Assembly (NCBI GenBank): GCA_937905985.1
Contig: CALCWC010000121.1
Coordinates: 1-49,804 of the forward strand
Length of the DNA stretch: 49,804 nt
Direction: 5' to 3'
Source: an uncultured Verrucomicrobiales bacterium
Lineage (GTDB): Bacteria > Verrucomicrobiota > Verrucomicrobiia > Verrucomicrobiales > Akkermansiaceae
Positions 31,701-39,780 of this stretch are shown here, piece after piece. The notes under the pieces are model-generated. The model saw only the letters and a list, made by a program, of their open reading frames with translations, had not been told where the DNA came from and did not search any database. The first letter of the stretch is position 1. Each line of letters starts with the position of its first letter. A program made the position numbers and the translations under genes.

Positions 31701-34179
31701 CCATGCCCTTCATCCAGCTTGGCGCACCCCTCTTCTGTGCGCGTTCCTCATAGCGCAGGAAGATGTCGTCCGACAGGTTGGTGAAGGTGAAACGTTGGGT
31801 ATGCCCGTCCACGCAGTTCATGATGGCATCGCAGACCTGGGCCACCAGCCCGCGGCGCTCGTTCTCCGTCTTGCGCTCGGCGGTTTTCATGTTGGGGAAG
31901 GCGATGGTGAGCTTGTCCAGCGCGTAGCTGTTGAGCAGGTACCGGTAGGAAAGATCCTGCAGCTCCGCTATGCGGTCTCGCATGAGCGCGGCGCTTTCCT
32001 CCGGGGCGGTGGGCGCGTAGAAGCCGCTGCGGCGCATGCGCTGCGGAACGGGGTCTGTGTCCTCCAGCAGCTCGCGGTAGTGGAAGAGGCTGCGCAGGTA
32101 GTCCGCCTCCTTGCGGTCGGAGGGCAGGGGCTCGCCCTCCTGCGGCACCACGGCTTTCGCATCGAAATGCGCGTTCTTCCACCAGCGGTCCATGAGCCGC
32201 AGTATGTCCATGCGGCCATGGAGCCTTTGCATGGGCAAATCCGGCTCCATGCGCTCCATGGCCTCCGTGACCTGGGCGGGGTCGGTGGTGTCGATGACCT
32301 CAGTCGGCTTGCGGGTCATGGCGGTTTCAGAGGGCAGGTTGAGGAAGTCCCGCACCACGTCCTCTCGGTTGAATCCCTTGTAGTAGTCGGTGTTGAGCAG
32401 ACGCATGGCGCGCATGATTTCCGGGAAGAAGCCCGGTGCGCTCCAGCGCTTGGAGGAAGAGAGGTAGGTGTGCAGCATCTCGTCCCTCACGCGCACGCTC
32501 GGTGCGCTCGCCAGGTTGGCCATCTGCTCGTCCGTGAATCCCCATTGTTCGCGCAGAACCAAGCCGTCTCCCAGCACCTGCCGCGGTGATTGGAAATGGC
32601 GCAGCGCGGCACGGCCCGATGCCAGCAGCACATAGGGCAGGGTGGCTGCGGCCTCCCGCAGGTTGCACTCGATGTCCGTGAGATTCTCGCCATATGCTTT
32701 CCAGTCGATGTTGGAGGCGATTCCCTGCACGCGTGCGGCGAGCTCGTGCATGCCGAGGTCCGCGGCCTGACCCGCCTTGCCCGCCAGCAGGAGCTTGGCG
32801 CTTTCCGCCGTCACGTCCTTGAGCCCCCGGAGCCCGGCCCAAAGGTATCCGCTGCCGCCACGGGCCCGCACAAAGCGGTCGATGCTGCGGCCGAGGGCCT
32901 GCTGACCGATTTTGCCCATGCCGATGAAGATGGAGGACTGGATGGCACCGCCGATCAGGCCGGCGGCGGTTTGCAGCTCGTGGTCGCCCTGCGGGTTGCG
33001 CTGGCGCGCCTCTGCAATGGATTCACCCATGCCGGAGCCGGCGATCATGGCGAAGCCCGTGCCCCCGCAGAACGCCAGCCCGGCCTGCGGCGCGGCGGAC
33101 GCGGCATCCACCGCCAGACGTCCCGCCCACCCGCTCTCCGGCGGCGGTTCCACGGGATAGAGTTCATCTTGCACCGTGCGGCGCATCTCCTCCAGCGTCT
33201 GTAGTCGCTTGTCGAGCTTGTCGGCGGCGGAGTCCAGGCTGTCCCATCCCGTGCGGCGTCCCAAGGCGTGCCCGGTGGCGGCAGCCACGTTTCCAGCGGC
33301 CTGGCCTATGTTGTAGAGCATGTTGACGCCGGAGCGCATGAAGCCTTGCCCCATGCTGGCGACCAGGCTGCGCGGGCGGTTGTCCGGCGGCATCTGGGCG
33401 GCGGCCATGCGGTACACGCAGGCGCGTTCCCGCGGCTCCAGCTCCGCCAGCGCACCCGTGGCGCGCACCAGCTCCGGGATGTCGCACCATGTCCGCATTT
33501 GCGAGGGACCTCCCTCCCCGGCGGCTTGTATGGCCTTCAGGGATTCCACCACATCCGGCAGGAGGTCTTTGAAGCGCTCTCGCTCTTCTTCCGCGGCGCG
33601 GCGTGCCTGCTCGCGCACATCGCCCAGGTCGCCGTCCTCCCCGTTGTCGGGTTCCTGCATGCCGTCCAGCGCGTTGAGATACGCCTTGCGGTAGGCTTCC
33701 TGCGCGGCCTCCTGCTTGCGTTCGCCCTGTCGGCGTTCAGAGAGGGCCTGGAACACCTCCTGCTCGTTGCCGCCCACCTGCAGCATATCCGCCATGGAGT
33801 TGCGGATGTTCTTCCAGTCCGCGCGCACCTGCTCCCGGCTCATGTCCAGATGGTCGGCGGCCCAGGAGCGGTTGACGGTGGTGAGCAGGTTGTACTCCCG
33901 CTCCTCCGGGGGCTGCGAGTCGTCGTCCGCCCCGGCTTGCTGGCGCACGTCGTCGGGTATGGTGTCTGCATCTCCGGTGAGGATGCGGTCCCAGTGAGCC
34001 GTCTTTTCGGGGTCGAAACGCGGTTTCTTCCGCTCCATTTCCTGCATCTGGGCGATGGAGGGCAGGGGTGCGGCTTCGGTGGGAATGGTTTCGTCCTGCG
34101 GTTGCGCCTCTTGCTGCAAGGGCGTTTCAGCGCTTTCTTCCAATGTTGTCTCTTCTGTGTCCATATCTGTGAAAATCAT
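28768..34179 (-). CDS. Giant phage-like protein (candidate internal virion/ejection protein)
   Basis: 1,803 aa with no break. Start chosen at the ATG overlapping the upstream stop by 4 bp; an alternative ATG is at 34164. N-terminus acidic, Glu/Gln-rich and probably disordered (1-70), then charged helices. A small-residue, hydrophobic segment with GGTGFAMIAGSGMGESIAEAR and AGLIGGAIQSSIFIGMGKIG lies at about 360-425, as in large phage injection or membrane-crossing proteins. The rest is globular, ending in a basic tail (HWEKEHRKHNNDNKK). No enzyme motif found. Placement between a coiled-coil protein and TerL resembles podovirus order (internal proteins before TerL). Function is inferred only. 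Confidence 0.6.
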   Translation of the reverse strand: MIFTDMDTEETTLEESAETPLQQEAQPQDETIPTEAAPLPSIAQMQEMERKKPRFDPEKTAHWDRILTGDADTIPDDVRQQAGADDDSQPPEEREYNLLTTVNRSWAADHLDMSREQVRADWKNIRNSMADMLQVGGNEQEVFQALSERRQGERKQEAAQEAYRKAYLNALDGMQEPDNGEDGDLGDVREQARRAAEEERERFKDLLPDVVESLKAIQAAGEGGPSQMRTWCDIPELVRATGALAELEPRERACVYRMAAAQMPPDNRPRSLVASMGQGFMRSGVNMLYNIGQAAGNVAAATGHALGRRTGWDSLDSAADKLDKRLQTLEEMRRTVQDELYPVEPPPESGWAGRLAVDAASAAPQAGLAFCGGTGFAMIAGSGMGESIAEARQRNPQGDHELQTAAGLIGGAIQSSIFIGMGKIGQQALGRSIDRFVRARGGSGYLWAGLRGLKDVTAESAKLLLAGKAGQAADLGMHELAARVQGIASNIDWKAYGENLTDIECNLREAAATLPYVLLASGRAALRHFQSPRQVLGDGLVLREQWGFTDEQMANLASAPSVRVRDEMLHTYLSSSKRWSAPGFFPEIMRAMRLLNTDYYKGFNREDVVRDFLNLPSETAMTRKPTEVIDTTDPAQVTEAMERMEPDLPMQRLHGRMDILRLMDRWWKNAHFDAKAVVPQEGEPLPSDRKEADYLRSLFHYRELLEDTDPVPQRMRRSGFYAPTAPEESAALMRDRIAELQDLSYRYLLNSYALDKLTIAFPNMKTAERKTENERRGLVAQVCDAIMNCVDGHTQRFTFTNLSDDIFLRYEERAQKRGAPSWMKGMEMMDFYPWNRKDAVRFGTMGYGTPEPRRQMFAINVGLRSCAKTLYQLLPHTDDFQTALSRGCTVPQAYALLLRRELGDSLPEGWRADLLEGAGEHPKPNPQYAEMFNLYRRLTGCGAECATGEDGRTYWRIRRPDGRYTRWHEEEFMAVNDLVSNSLLNFLPTGGDTLQVLEHGVPSTLANLPALVKNDGMSFTGFEQACSVALEELSRRWLESASLYPVGMDVERVRFRLRGNAYEDGITPVQRGRNAADNTTIDRWSMATPLALLEARMGNYWRRMFNSRLITPAEAGDFLVEQRFMQPQERDSILKLVKEDLFEHSYVPKHRKDYSRIYDAMADALTRYSRAYMLGHLNQLPLPQSVRTWVGLIPFCEPESSGAQPMSAQGTPLHAAIGKKGVGLIRWANRKTADKVKGMVDSAQLVGNATLTPSDSPQVNRMLGFVQESIHPSPMQRLEQAWCHRLGGSASFASAGQEFRNLLERPAEAWETILPEIREELARTLARTGPLKGKRESIPAKLLARPDIVQLHNGVLQLDAVLKDHPELREYAINPEHPGQVDRLELHPVQDDVQEPVLHRNKLYHANPPKADYSVERNVGLPEDCAADPRVMPALKLLTDLRCAAANRPYVDQNGIWWQHRLYGGLAGNKPGDMSYRWRPELPFEDAVSFLEACEDGGISPVCSHLLKPLHAPLVQELMMPITIYRHPFQADNIIRLMPGETEAGNPRARTPYVVQSYQGAPVVKGYVDYDPAHADDVYQPLRTFAMVRRRGFGSAQQDKHHDQLLLGLVLGFMERAESVESLMAGRMNDLTNREMLMRLGVDTRFCESLAELEPGELTRGQGCAAALVRGLMGMEFSNAPQEYAADLVELAKEIDADVSLRHDLIDALQTSSGRATPNRVAHRILRHHRRPRYKRKPVPEDELPTFMDHWDFVEHIHDEMLPLDTPFRNPELTRPESREEELQRRAEHWEKEHRKHNNDNKK

Positions 34180-35414
34180 GCTTGGTGGCAAACCCAGCGG
34201 TTGCCCTCGTTCCTGCGTTCGTCCATCCAGGCGGCCAAGGCCTTGGCATCGCCGTTCGCCAGCAGCTGCTGCGCGCTGCGCTGCAGGGATGCCATGCGGG
34301 CGCATGCAATGTTGTCGCCGGGTGTGCCGAACCTGCCGCTGCGGTACATGCTCCACAGGCGGCGGCTCATCTCCAAACGTTCTTCCTGCGGCAGCGTGCT
34401 TGCGGTATCCAGGTGGCGCAACAGTTCCCGCCGGTTTTCCAAGGTGTGCGGTGACATGCAGATGTCCAGCCGCAAGGCGGATTCTCCTTCTGTGCTGCAT
34501 TCATCGATGCGCCGCATCCAGTCGCAGCGCTGCCGCTGGGTCATGGCGCGGCGCGGCTGCCGGGCGGCGTTCGCCTGTTCATCGGAAATCACCCCGGCCT
34601 CCCGCGCCTCCCGCACCCACTCCACGGAGCTCTCGCGGTCCTGTTGGATATCGTTCGACATCTGGGTGGCGGTTTCCGTCTGCAAGCTGCGGCGGGCCTG
34701 TTCCGCCTCTTCCTCCAAAGTCTGCCTTTCCTGCTCTCCCTGGGGCAGGGGGGAGTCCCCGGCTTTCATGTCGCGCAGGGTTTGCATGGGTTGCTGCTGC
34801 ATGCGGGCGCGCCAGCGGGAGAGGCTGGCGCGGCTCTGGACGTCCTTGTGCGAGCTCTCCATATCGGCAACCGGCACAAAGACGCCGCGCCCCTGTTCCA
34901 GCCATTGAGCGGCCTGCTGCTCGTCGCCCTGCTGCACGGAGGCATCCAGCTGCCGCTGCCACTGGTCGCGTGCGCCGGAGATGCGTTCCAGCTCGGAATC
35001 CCGCCGTTGTTCCAGGGAAGCGGCTGCGGTGTAGGCGGCGGCAAGCTGCCTTGCAGCCTCGCGGGACTCGTAGGGAACCTCTTTGAGCGCCTCTTGCACC
35101 AGAGGGGCGCACGCCTCCTTCCAGGCGTAGTCCCAGTCGCGCACGTTGTCGCGTTCGCGCAGTTCTTCGCCGGCCTCCGCCACCACATCCTGCAAACGCC
35201 CGTAGAAGCCGGCCAAATCGCCTGCCTGCTCCACCTTGTTGCGCGCCTGCACCATTTCCGCGGCTTCCTTCCCGGTGGAGGATAGGCCGCGCCCCAACTG
35301 CTCAAAAGAGTCCCCCCACCAACGGTTGATGCCGTAGGTGGGCACTTGTGCGCCGCGCCCCGGCAGCGGCATCATGCCCCATTCTTTCATTTGGATTGCC
35401 ATGCGCACCAGCAT
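34176..35414 (-). CDS. Coiled-coil phage-like protein upstream of the giant protein
   Basis: 412 aa from the ATG at 35414, which has GGGAGG six bases upstream; a longer upstream frame is rejected. Begins MLVRMAIQMKEWGMMPLPGR, then GINRWWGDSFEQLGRGLSS near residue 35 and a long Gln/Glu/Arg-rich helical body (RDQWQRQLDASVQQGDEQQA, QERQTLEEEAEQARRSL) with strong coiled-coil character. No TM segment and no known domain. It overlaps the 1,803-aa gene by 4 bp. By position it could be an internal virion or scaffold-like partner. Confidence 0.65.
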   Translation of the reverse strand: MLVRMAIQMKEWGMMPLPGRGAQVPTYGINRWWGDSFEQLGRGLSSTGKEAAEMVQARNKVEQAGDLAGFYGRLQDVVAEAGEELRERDNVRDWDYAWKEACAPLVQEALKEVPYESREAARQLAAAYTAAASLEQRRDSELERISGARDQWQRQLDASVQQGDEQQAAQWLEQGRGVFVPVADMESSHKDVQSRASLSRWRARMQQQPMQTLRDMKAGDSPLPQGEQERQTLEEEAEQARRSLQTETATQMSNDIQQDRESSVEWVREAREAGVISDEQANAARQPRRAMTQRQRCDWMRRIDECSTEGESALRLDICMSPHTLENRRELLRHLDTASTLPQEERLEMSRRLWSMYRSGRFGTPGDNIACARMASLQRSAQQLLANGDAKALAAWMDERRNEGNRWVCHQA

Positions 35415-35495
35415 GCACAGCCTCCCGGATGGGGACAAGGCCCGCCCCCGAACCCGTACGGGGAGCCCGCCCCCGGTAGCCCCCAATGCAAAAAT

Positions 35496-35521
35496 GCCCG
35501 CCCGGCATGCGCCGGGCGGGC
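35496..35521 (-). terminator. Terminator after galM
   Basis: GCCCGCCCGGC (35496-35506) pairs perfectly with GCCGGGCGGGC (35511-35521) around a 4-nt loop. On the minus strand it is followed by ATTTTTGC. It separates galM from the phage-like operon, which therefore needs its own promoter; I see none that is convincing in 35415-35495. Confidence 0.85.
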
Positions 35522-35545
35522 TGGGGAAGGGGCTTGTCCCGCCCC

Positions 35546-36493
35546 TCAGTCAATTTCCCACACGATGGTGCGGCGGTATGTTTGACCGGGACGCAGGACG
35601 ATGCTGGGGAAGTTGGCGTGGTGGGGGGAATCCGGGAAGTTCTGGGCCTCCAACGCCACACCGCCGCGCGGAAGCGGCAGGTAGTCCCCCGTGTACACCT
35701 GCAGCCCGGGTGCATCCGTGAGCACGCGCAGGGTGCGGCGCCCGTTGGTGAGCACGGCGGCCTCCCGCACGCCGTTGGCCGCGGGCAGCACGTAGTTGTC
35801 GTCGTACCCGCCGGGGATGACGCCCGGCGCATTGCGCGAGCCGAGCAGGGCGGGGGTGTTCAAATCGTAGGGGGTGCCTACCACAGGGGCAATCTGCCCG
35901 GTGGGAATGTTGGCCACCATGGGGGTGTACTCTTGCGCATGCACCAGCAGGCAATGCCCGTTCACCACGCCCGTGCCGTCCAGGTTCCAATAGGCATGGT
36001 TGGTGAGGTTGAGCAGGGTGGGCGCATCCGTGGTGCCCTCCAGCTCCAGTTTCAGGCTGCGCCCCTCCACCGTGTAGGTGGCGCTCACCTTCACCGTGCC
36101 GGGGTAGCCCTCCTCGCCGTCGGGGGACTCCAGCGTCATCACCACGCGGGTATCCGTGGCTTCCTCCACCGTCCACAGGCGGTCGCTGAATCCCACGTCG
36201 CCGCCGTGCAGGTGGTTGGGGCCGTTGTTGGTGACCAGCACATACTCCTTGCCGTCCAGCTCGAAGCTGCCGCCGGCAATGCGGTTGGCCACGCGCCCGC
36301 AGATGCTGCCGCAGTAGCAGGTGTCCTCCAGCAGGCTCTCCGCATCCTTGGGGCCGTACAGGTGGTCGGTGTCGGCGTACTCGTATTTCAGCACGCGCGC
36401 GCCGTAGTTGGTGATTTCCACCGCCAGCTCCGGCGTGGCCAGTCGGTACAGGAAGATGGGGTCTCCGTCACGGGTTGTTCCAATGGTGTTCAT
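35546..36493 (-). CDS. galM: Aldose 1-epimerase (mutarotase)
   Basis: 315 aa from MNTIGTT. GalM hallmarks: GARVLKYEY (about 32-40), GRVANRIAGGSFEL (about 65-78), NNGPNHLHGG with catalytic His (about 88-97), NLTNHAYWNLDG with the second catalytic His (about 160-171), and a late Glu in VALEAQNFPDSPHH (about 275-288). It interconverts alpha and beta anomers of galactose/glucose. It begins 10 bp after the lipoprotein gene and ends at a strong terminator. Confidence 0.94.
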   Translation of the reverse strand: MNTIGTTRDGDPIFLYRLATPELAVEITNYGARVLKYEYADTDHLYGPKDAESLLEDTCYCGSICGRVANRIAGGSFELDGKEYVLVTNNGPNHLHGGDVGFSDRLWTVEEATDTRVVMTLESPDGEEGYPGTVKVSATYTVEGRSLKLELEGTTDAPTLLNLTNHAYWNLDGTGVVNGHCLLVHAQEYTPMVANIPTGQIAPVVGTPYDLNTPALLGSRNAPGVIPGGYDDNYVLPAANGVREAAVLTNGRRTLRVLTDAPGLQVYTGDYLPLPRGGVALEAQNFPDSPHHANFPSIVLRPGQTYRRTIVWEID

Positions 36494-36503
36494 AAGCTTG
36501 TCG

Positions 36504-36950
36504 TTACTTTCCGGTGTGCATCCAGCGGTTAACCCGCCCGTTGACAAAGTCCACCCAAGCCGCGCAGCGCGGGATGTAGGTGGTGTCGAACCCGCCCGCT
36601 CCGTACGGGTGCCAGTAGGGACCCCAGCCGCCATACCAGCCGCCGAAGCCCGTGTGCATGGTGGTTACGGGCTCATACGTGTCGTACTCCCACCGCTCGC
36701 AGGGGCTGCCGTCCTGCATTTGTCCGGCACCGCGGGTGTCCGGCTGCCCCCAGGCGAGCAGGACGGCGTTCTGATCCATGCCCTGGCAGATGAGCCCCTG
36801 CTGCACGAGCGCACGGTGTTGCTCCGGCAGGGAATTGAAGAGACCGGGGTTGGCTTGGATGCGGCTGGCGGGCGTGGCGCTCTCACAAGACGCCATCCCC
36901 ACCGCGAGCGCCGCAACCGCCAGCAATTGTAAGGCTGTTTTCTTTGTCAT
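36504..36950 (-). CDS. Lipoprotein, BamE/SmpA-like fold possible
   Basis: 148 aa from MTKKTALQ. Lipobox VGMASC (Cys at about 22). The segment LICQGMDQNAVLLAWGQPD resembles the helix-turn pattern of SmpA/BamE-like proteins (I..GM....V...WG.P). The C-terminal half is Gly/Trp/Tyr-rich (FGGWYGGWGPYWHPYGAGGF). First gene of a two-gene unit with galM; the functional link is unclear. Confidence 0.75.
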   Translation of the reverse strand: MTKKTALQLLAVAALAVGMASCESATPASRIQANPGLFNSLPEQHRALVQQGLICQGMDQNAVLLAWGQPDTRGAGQMQDGSPCERWEYDTYEPVTTMHTGFGGWYGGWGPYWHPYGAGGFDTTYIPRCAAWVDFVNGRVNRWMHTGK

Positions 36951-36964
36951 TCTCACAAAAGATG

Positions 36965-37015
36965 ACAATATCACCCACTTTCCGGCTTGCCAAGCAAAAA
37001 AAAGCGTGCTAGAGT
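36965..37015. promoter_or_regulatory. Divergent promoters sharing one -35 palindrome
   Basis: Plus: TTGCCA (36987-36992), 17 bp, TAGAGT (37010-37015), giving a leader of about 5 nt before the ATG at 37027. Minus: TTGGCA (36993-36988), 17 bp, TATTGT (36970-36965). Both -35 boxes sit in the palindrome GCTTGCCAAGC (36985-36995), so the two genes must compete for polymerase or share a regulator. Confidence 0.65.
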
Positions 37016-37026
37016 GCGCAACAGAT

Positions 37027-37794
37027 ATGAAGACATCTCATTTCTTACTCGCTATGCTGGCAGCTTCCACCGTCCTCAGTGGCACCGTTGTGGCCCAGGA
37101 CGCTCCCGAGGCTATCAAGGAGTACCTTCCGTATGACGGCTCCACCGTCAAGCAGGGCGCCGTGGTGCGCATCGTTCATGATGATTCTTTCGCCGCTGCA
37201 CAGAAGGCAGTGGGCGAGGTTTTCGCCAAGCTTCCGAAGGAGAAGCAGAAGGCCATCGCCGAGAAGGCGGACCCCTCCATGCTCATGGATTACAGTGCTG
37301 ACCTGTGGCCCAACAAGGCCGACTACGACAAGTACGTGGCGGCTTGGAAGAAGGCTCAGATCGTTCCCGTGGCCGACGTGGCCCTGGGTCTGGATCCCGT
37401 TGGCGAGGGCAAGTACCGCGTGCTTTCCGCCACCCGCGTGAACGGCAACGCCATGATGCCCATCACTATCGGCGCCCTCACGTACGACACCAAGACCAAC
37501 ACCTGGTCTTCTGCCAATGGCGAGCTCAAGAGCAAGAAGTTCGAGGTGGGTGACAAGTTCGCCTTCGGTGCCCAGACCGGCACGGAGTGGGTGTACGAGA
37601 ACAAGGATGCCCTCTCCACCATCAAGGAGGTGGTGCGCTTCACCAAGACCACGGACGGCAAGTTCTACTACATCTACTACAGCCTGGTGGAGGTTTCCGC
37701 TGTGAACGGCCAGGCGATTGCCAACCACGGCTACCTGATGCGCTTCCCGGTGGTGACCGCCGGTGCCGCCACCAGCAAGCCCGGGCAGAAGTAA
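37027..37794 (+). CDS. Secreted protein of unknown function
   Basis: 255 aa from MKTSHF, chosen because the promoter lies just upstream. Signal peptide (FLLAMLAASTVLSGTVVA, cleaved near AQDA), then a helical region (AAAQKAVGEVFAKLPKEKQKA) and a mixed beta part (GKYRVLSATRVNG, KFYYIYYSLVEVSAVNG). No known domain. Biased, regular codon use and a strong terminator suggest high expression. Confidence 0.75.
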   Translation: MKTSHFLLAMLAASTVLSGTVVAQDAPEAIKEYLPYDGSTVKQGAVVRIVHDDSFAAAQKAVGEVFAKLPKEKQKAIAEKADPSMLMDYSADLWPNKADYDKYVAAWKKAQIVPVADVALGLDPVGEGKYRVLSATRVNGNAMMPITIGALTYDTKTNTWSSANGELKSKKFEVGDKFAFGAQTGTEWVYENKDALSTIKEVVRFTKTTDGKFYYIYYSLVEVSAVNGQAIANHGYLMRFPVVTAGAATSKPGQK

Positions 37795-37814
37795 GAATAC
37801 CCGTTTCCCTTTTC

Positions 37815-37852
37815 GGCGGGAGCCCGTGTCATGCGGTCTCCCGCCTTTTTTA
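37815..37852 (+). terminator. Terminator after the secreted protein
   Basis: GGCGGGAG (37815-37822) pairs with CTCCCGCC (37838-37845), followed by T7. Confidence 0.85.
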
Positions 37853-37873
37853 TCCAATCCGCCACACCATACC

Positions 37874-38437
37874 ATGCGCATCATAGCCGGAGCAGCCAAG
37901 GGAATGCCCATCCACGTGCCCACGGGGGAGGTTCGCCCCACCCAGGACCGCGTGCGCGAGGCCCTCTTCAACATTCTCAACGGGATTCTTCCCGGCGCGC
38001 GCGTGCTGGATTTGTACTGCGGCTCCGGCTCCGTGGGTATCGAGGCCCTGAGCCGGGGAGCCTCCACCGCCCGCATGGTGGACGCCGCCCGCGCATCCTG
38101 CGATGCCGCGCGCCGCAACCTGGAGCGCTCCCGCCTGCGCGGCGGCAGCGTGGTGGCCGCGGACTGTTTGCAGTTCGTGCGGCGCGATGCGGGGAAGTAC
38201 GATATCATCTTCGCCGACCCCCCATACTGCAAGGCGGCGGGAGACCGCGACATGATAGCGGAGCTGATGACGGACCGCCTGGCGGAACTGTTGGCGGAGG
38301 GGGGATATTTTATAGCGGAGGCACAGGAGGGATACGGCGTGGGAGATTCCCACACGCGAGAATTTCCCGGCTGGCGCCTGGTTGACACTCGCCATTACGG
38401 CAAAAACGTGATACTATTCTACCAAACCGCGCCATGA
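37874..38437 (+). CDS. rsmD: 16S rRNA (guanine966-N2)-methyltransferase
   Basis: 187 aa, the usual RsmD length. MRIIAGAAKGMPI start, RPTQDRVREALFNIL (about 22-36), SAM-binding VLDLYCGSGSVGIEALSRGA (about 44-63), and the catalytic (N)PPY motif as FADPPY (about 114-119). It methylates G966 of 16S rRNA. The stop overlaps the waaA start (ATGA). Confidence 0.95.
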   Translation: MRIIAGAAKGMPIHVPTGEVRPTQDRVREALFNILNGILPGARVLDLYCGSGSVGIEALSRGASTARMVDAARASCDAARRNLERSRLRGGSVVAADCLQFVRRDAGKYDIIFADPPYCKAAGDRDMIAELMTDRLAELLAEGGYFIAEAQEGYGVGDSHTREFPGWRLVDTRHYGKNVILFYQTAP

Positions 38438-39717
38438 CCGCTGTCTTCCGCATCCTCTTGCTTATTGTGTACAACCTGCTGCTGCCGGTGTTTCTGCTGG
38501 TATCGCTGCCGGGGTATCTTGTCAAGATGAAGCGGCGTGGCGGCATGGGAACCGGGCTGCGGGAGCGCTTCGGCATCTACCGCATTCCCGCCAAGGACGA
38601 ACCCAAGGGCGGTATCTACATTCATGCCGTTAGCGTGGGCGAGGTTTTCATTGCCCTCAAATTCATACGCGAGTGGAACAAGACCCACACCGCCCCCGTG
38701 GTGCTGGCCACCTCCACCGCCACAGGGCACGCCGTGGCGCGCCAGGCCGGTATCCCGAACGTGCGCGTGCTGTATTCCCCGCTGGATTTGCCCTTGCTCT
38801 CCGGGCGTTGCCTGAAGCGCTTTGAGCCGCGCGCGGTGGTGCTGATTGAAGCGGAGCTGTGGCCCAACTTTGCGGAAGCGTGCCACCGCCGCAACATCCC
38901 CATGATAATGCTCAACGCGCGCCTCTCCCCCCGTAGCGAGTCCCGCTACGCCGCCGTGCGCCCCGTTGCCGGCATCCTCTTCTCCCGCCTCGCCGCTCTC
39001 GGTGCACAGAACGACATCGATGCCCACCGTTTCGCAGGTATCGGCGTCAACCCCTTCATTATCCACGTCACCGGCAGCATCAAATTCGATGTGCTGGGCG
39101 ATGCTCCCACCGCGCCGCGCGACGAGTTCCGCATGCTGCTGGACTACCTGCGCCAGGGGCGTCCCGTGGTGCTGGCCGCCTCCACCCACGCAGGCGAGGA
39201 ACGCCTCATTGCCAATGCCGCGCGGGAAGCCGGGGCTTTCCCGCTCATCGTTCCCCGCCATGCAGAGCGCCGGGAAGACGTGGTGCGCGACTTGACCGAT
39301 GCGGGCTTCCGCCCCATCCTGCGCACATCGGGTGAGCTGCCGGACAAGGTGCCCGACAACGCCTGCTATGTGGCCGACACCACCGGCGAACTGCGTGATT
39401 GGACCGCCTTGGCGGACGTGGTGGTCATCGGCAAGAGCTTCCTCGCCAGCGGTGGCCAGAACCCCGTGGAAGCCATCGCCGCCCGCATCCCCGTCATCAC
39501 CGGCCCGGACATGACCAATTTCGCGGACCTGGTGCGCCTGCTGGAATCCCACGGCGGCATTTGCCGCTGCATGGAGCCGCAGCTCGCCCTCAACATCTCC
39601 CACCTCCTGGTGCGCAGCACCGGCACCAACCGCCAGGTGGAAAACGCCTACAACGCCCTGCGCGTGCACTCCGGCGCCACCGTCCGCAGCGTGCAACTCG
39701 TGGATTCCCTCGTCTGA
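38434..39717 (+). CDS. waaA: 3-deoxy-D-manno-octulosonic acid (Kdo) transferase
   Basis: 427 aa. N-terminal membrane anchor (about 1-25, IVYNLLLPVFLLVSLPGYLV), then two Rossmann domains of glycosyltransferase family 30: HAVSVGEV (about 66-73), LIEAELWPN (about 136-144), a late FLASGGQNPVEA (about 336-347). It attaches Kdo to lipid A at the inner membrane. It overlaps rsmD by 4 bp; kdsD, which supplies the Kdo precursor, follows 63 bp later. Confidence 0.93.
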   Translation: MTAVFRILLLIVYNLLLPVFLLVSLPGYLVKMKRRGGMGTGLRERFGIYRIPAKDEPKGGIYIHAVSVGEVFIALKFIREWNKTHTAPVVLATSTATGHAVARQAGIPNVRVLYSPLDLPLLSGRCLKRFEPRAVVLIEAELWPNFAEACHRRNIPMIMLNARLSPRSESRYAAVRPVAGILFSRLAALGAQNDIDAHRFAGIGVNPFIIHVTGSIKFDVLGDAPTAPRDEFRMLLDYLRQGRPVVLAASTHAGEERLIANAAREAGAFPLIVPRHAERREDVVRDLTDAGFRPILRTSGELPDKVPDNACYVADTTGELRDWTALADVVVIGKSFLASGGQNPVEAIAARIPVITGPDMTNFADLVRLLESHGGICRCMEPQLALNISHLLVRSTGTNRQVENAYNALRVHSGATVRSVQLVDSLV

Positions 39718-39738
39718 TTGCTCCTGCGGCGATTTTCA

Positions 39739-39768
39739 TTGCAGAACCGGGCGCGCCTGTGATATAAT
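39739..39768 (+). promoter_or_regulatory. kdsD promoter
   Basis: TTGCAG (39739-39744), 18 bp, perfect TATAAT (39763-39768). Leader of about 6 nt before the ATG at 39781. Confidence 0.6.
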
Positions 39769-39780
39769 ACCTCCATCATC

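Noticed and set aside
29800..32589. 929-aa plus-strand open frame opposite the giant phage-like gene
   Set aside because: His/Gly/Val/Leu-rich antisense product; the minus frame is longer, has normal composition and is coupled to both neighbours.
27007..35414. Prophage integrated at tRNA-Ser
   Set aside because: The phage-like genes lie on the 5' side of the tRNA, no integrase is present, and I see no second copy of the tRNA 3' end as an attachment site.
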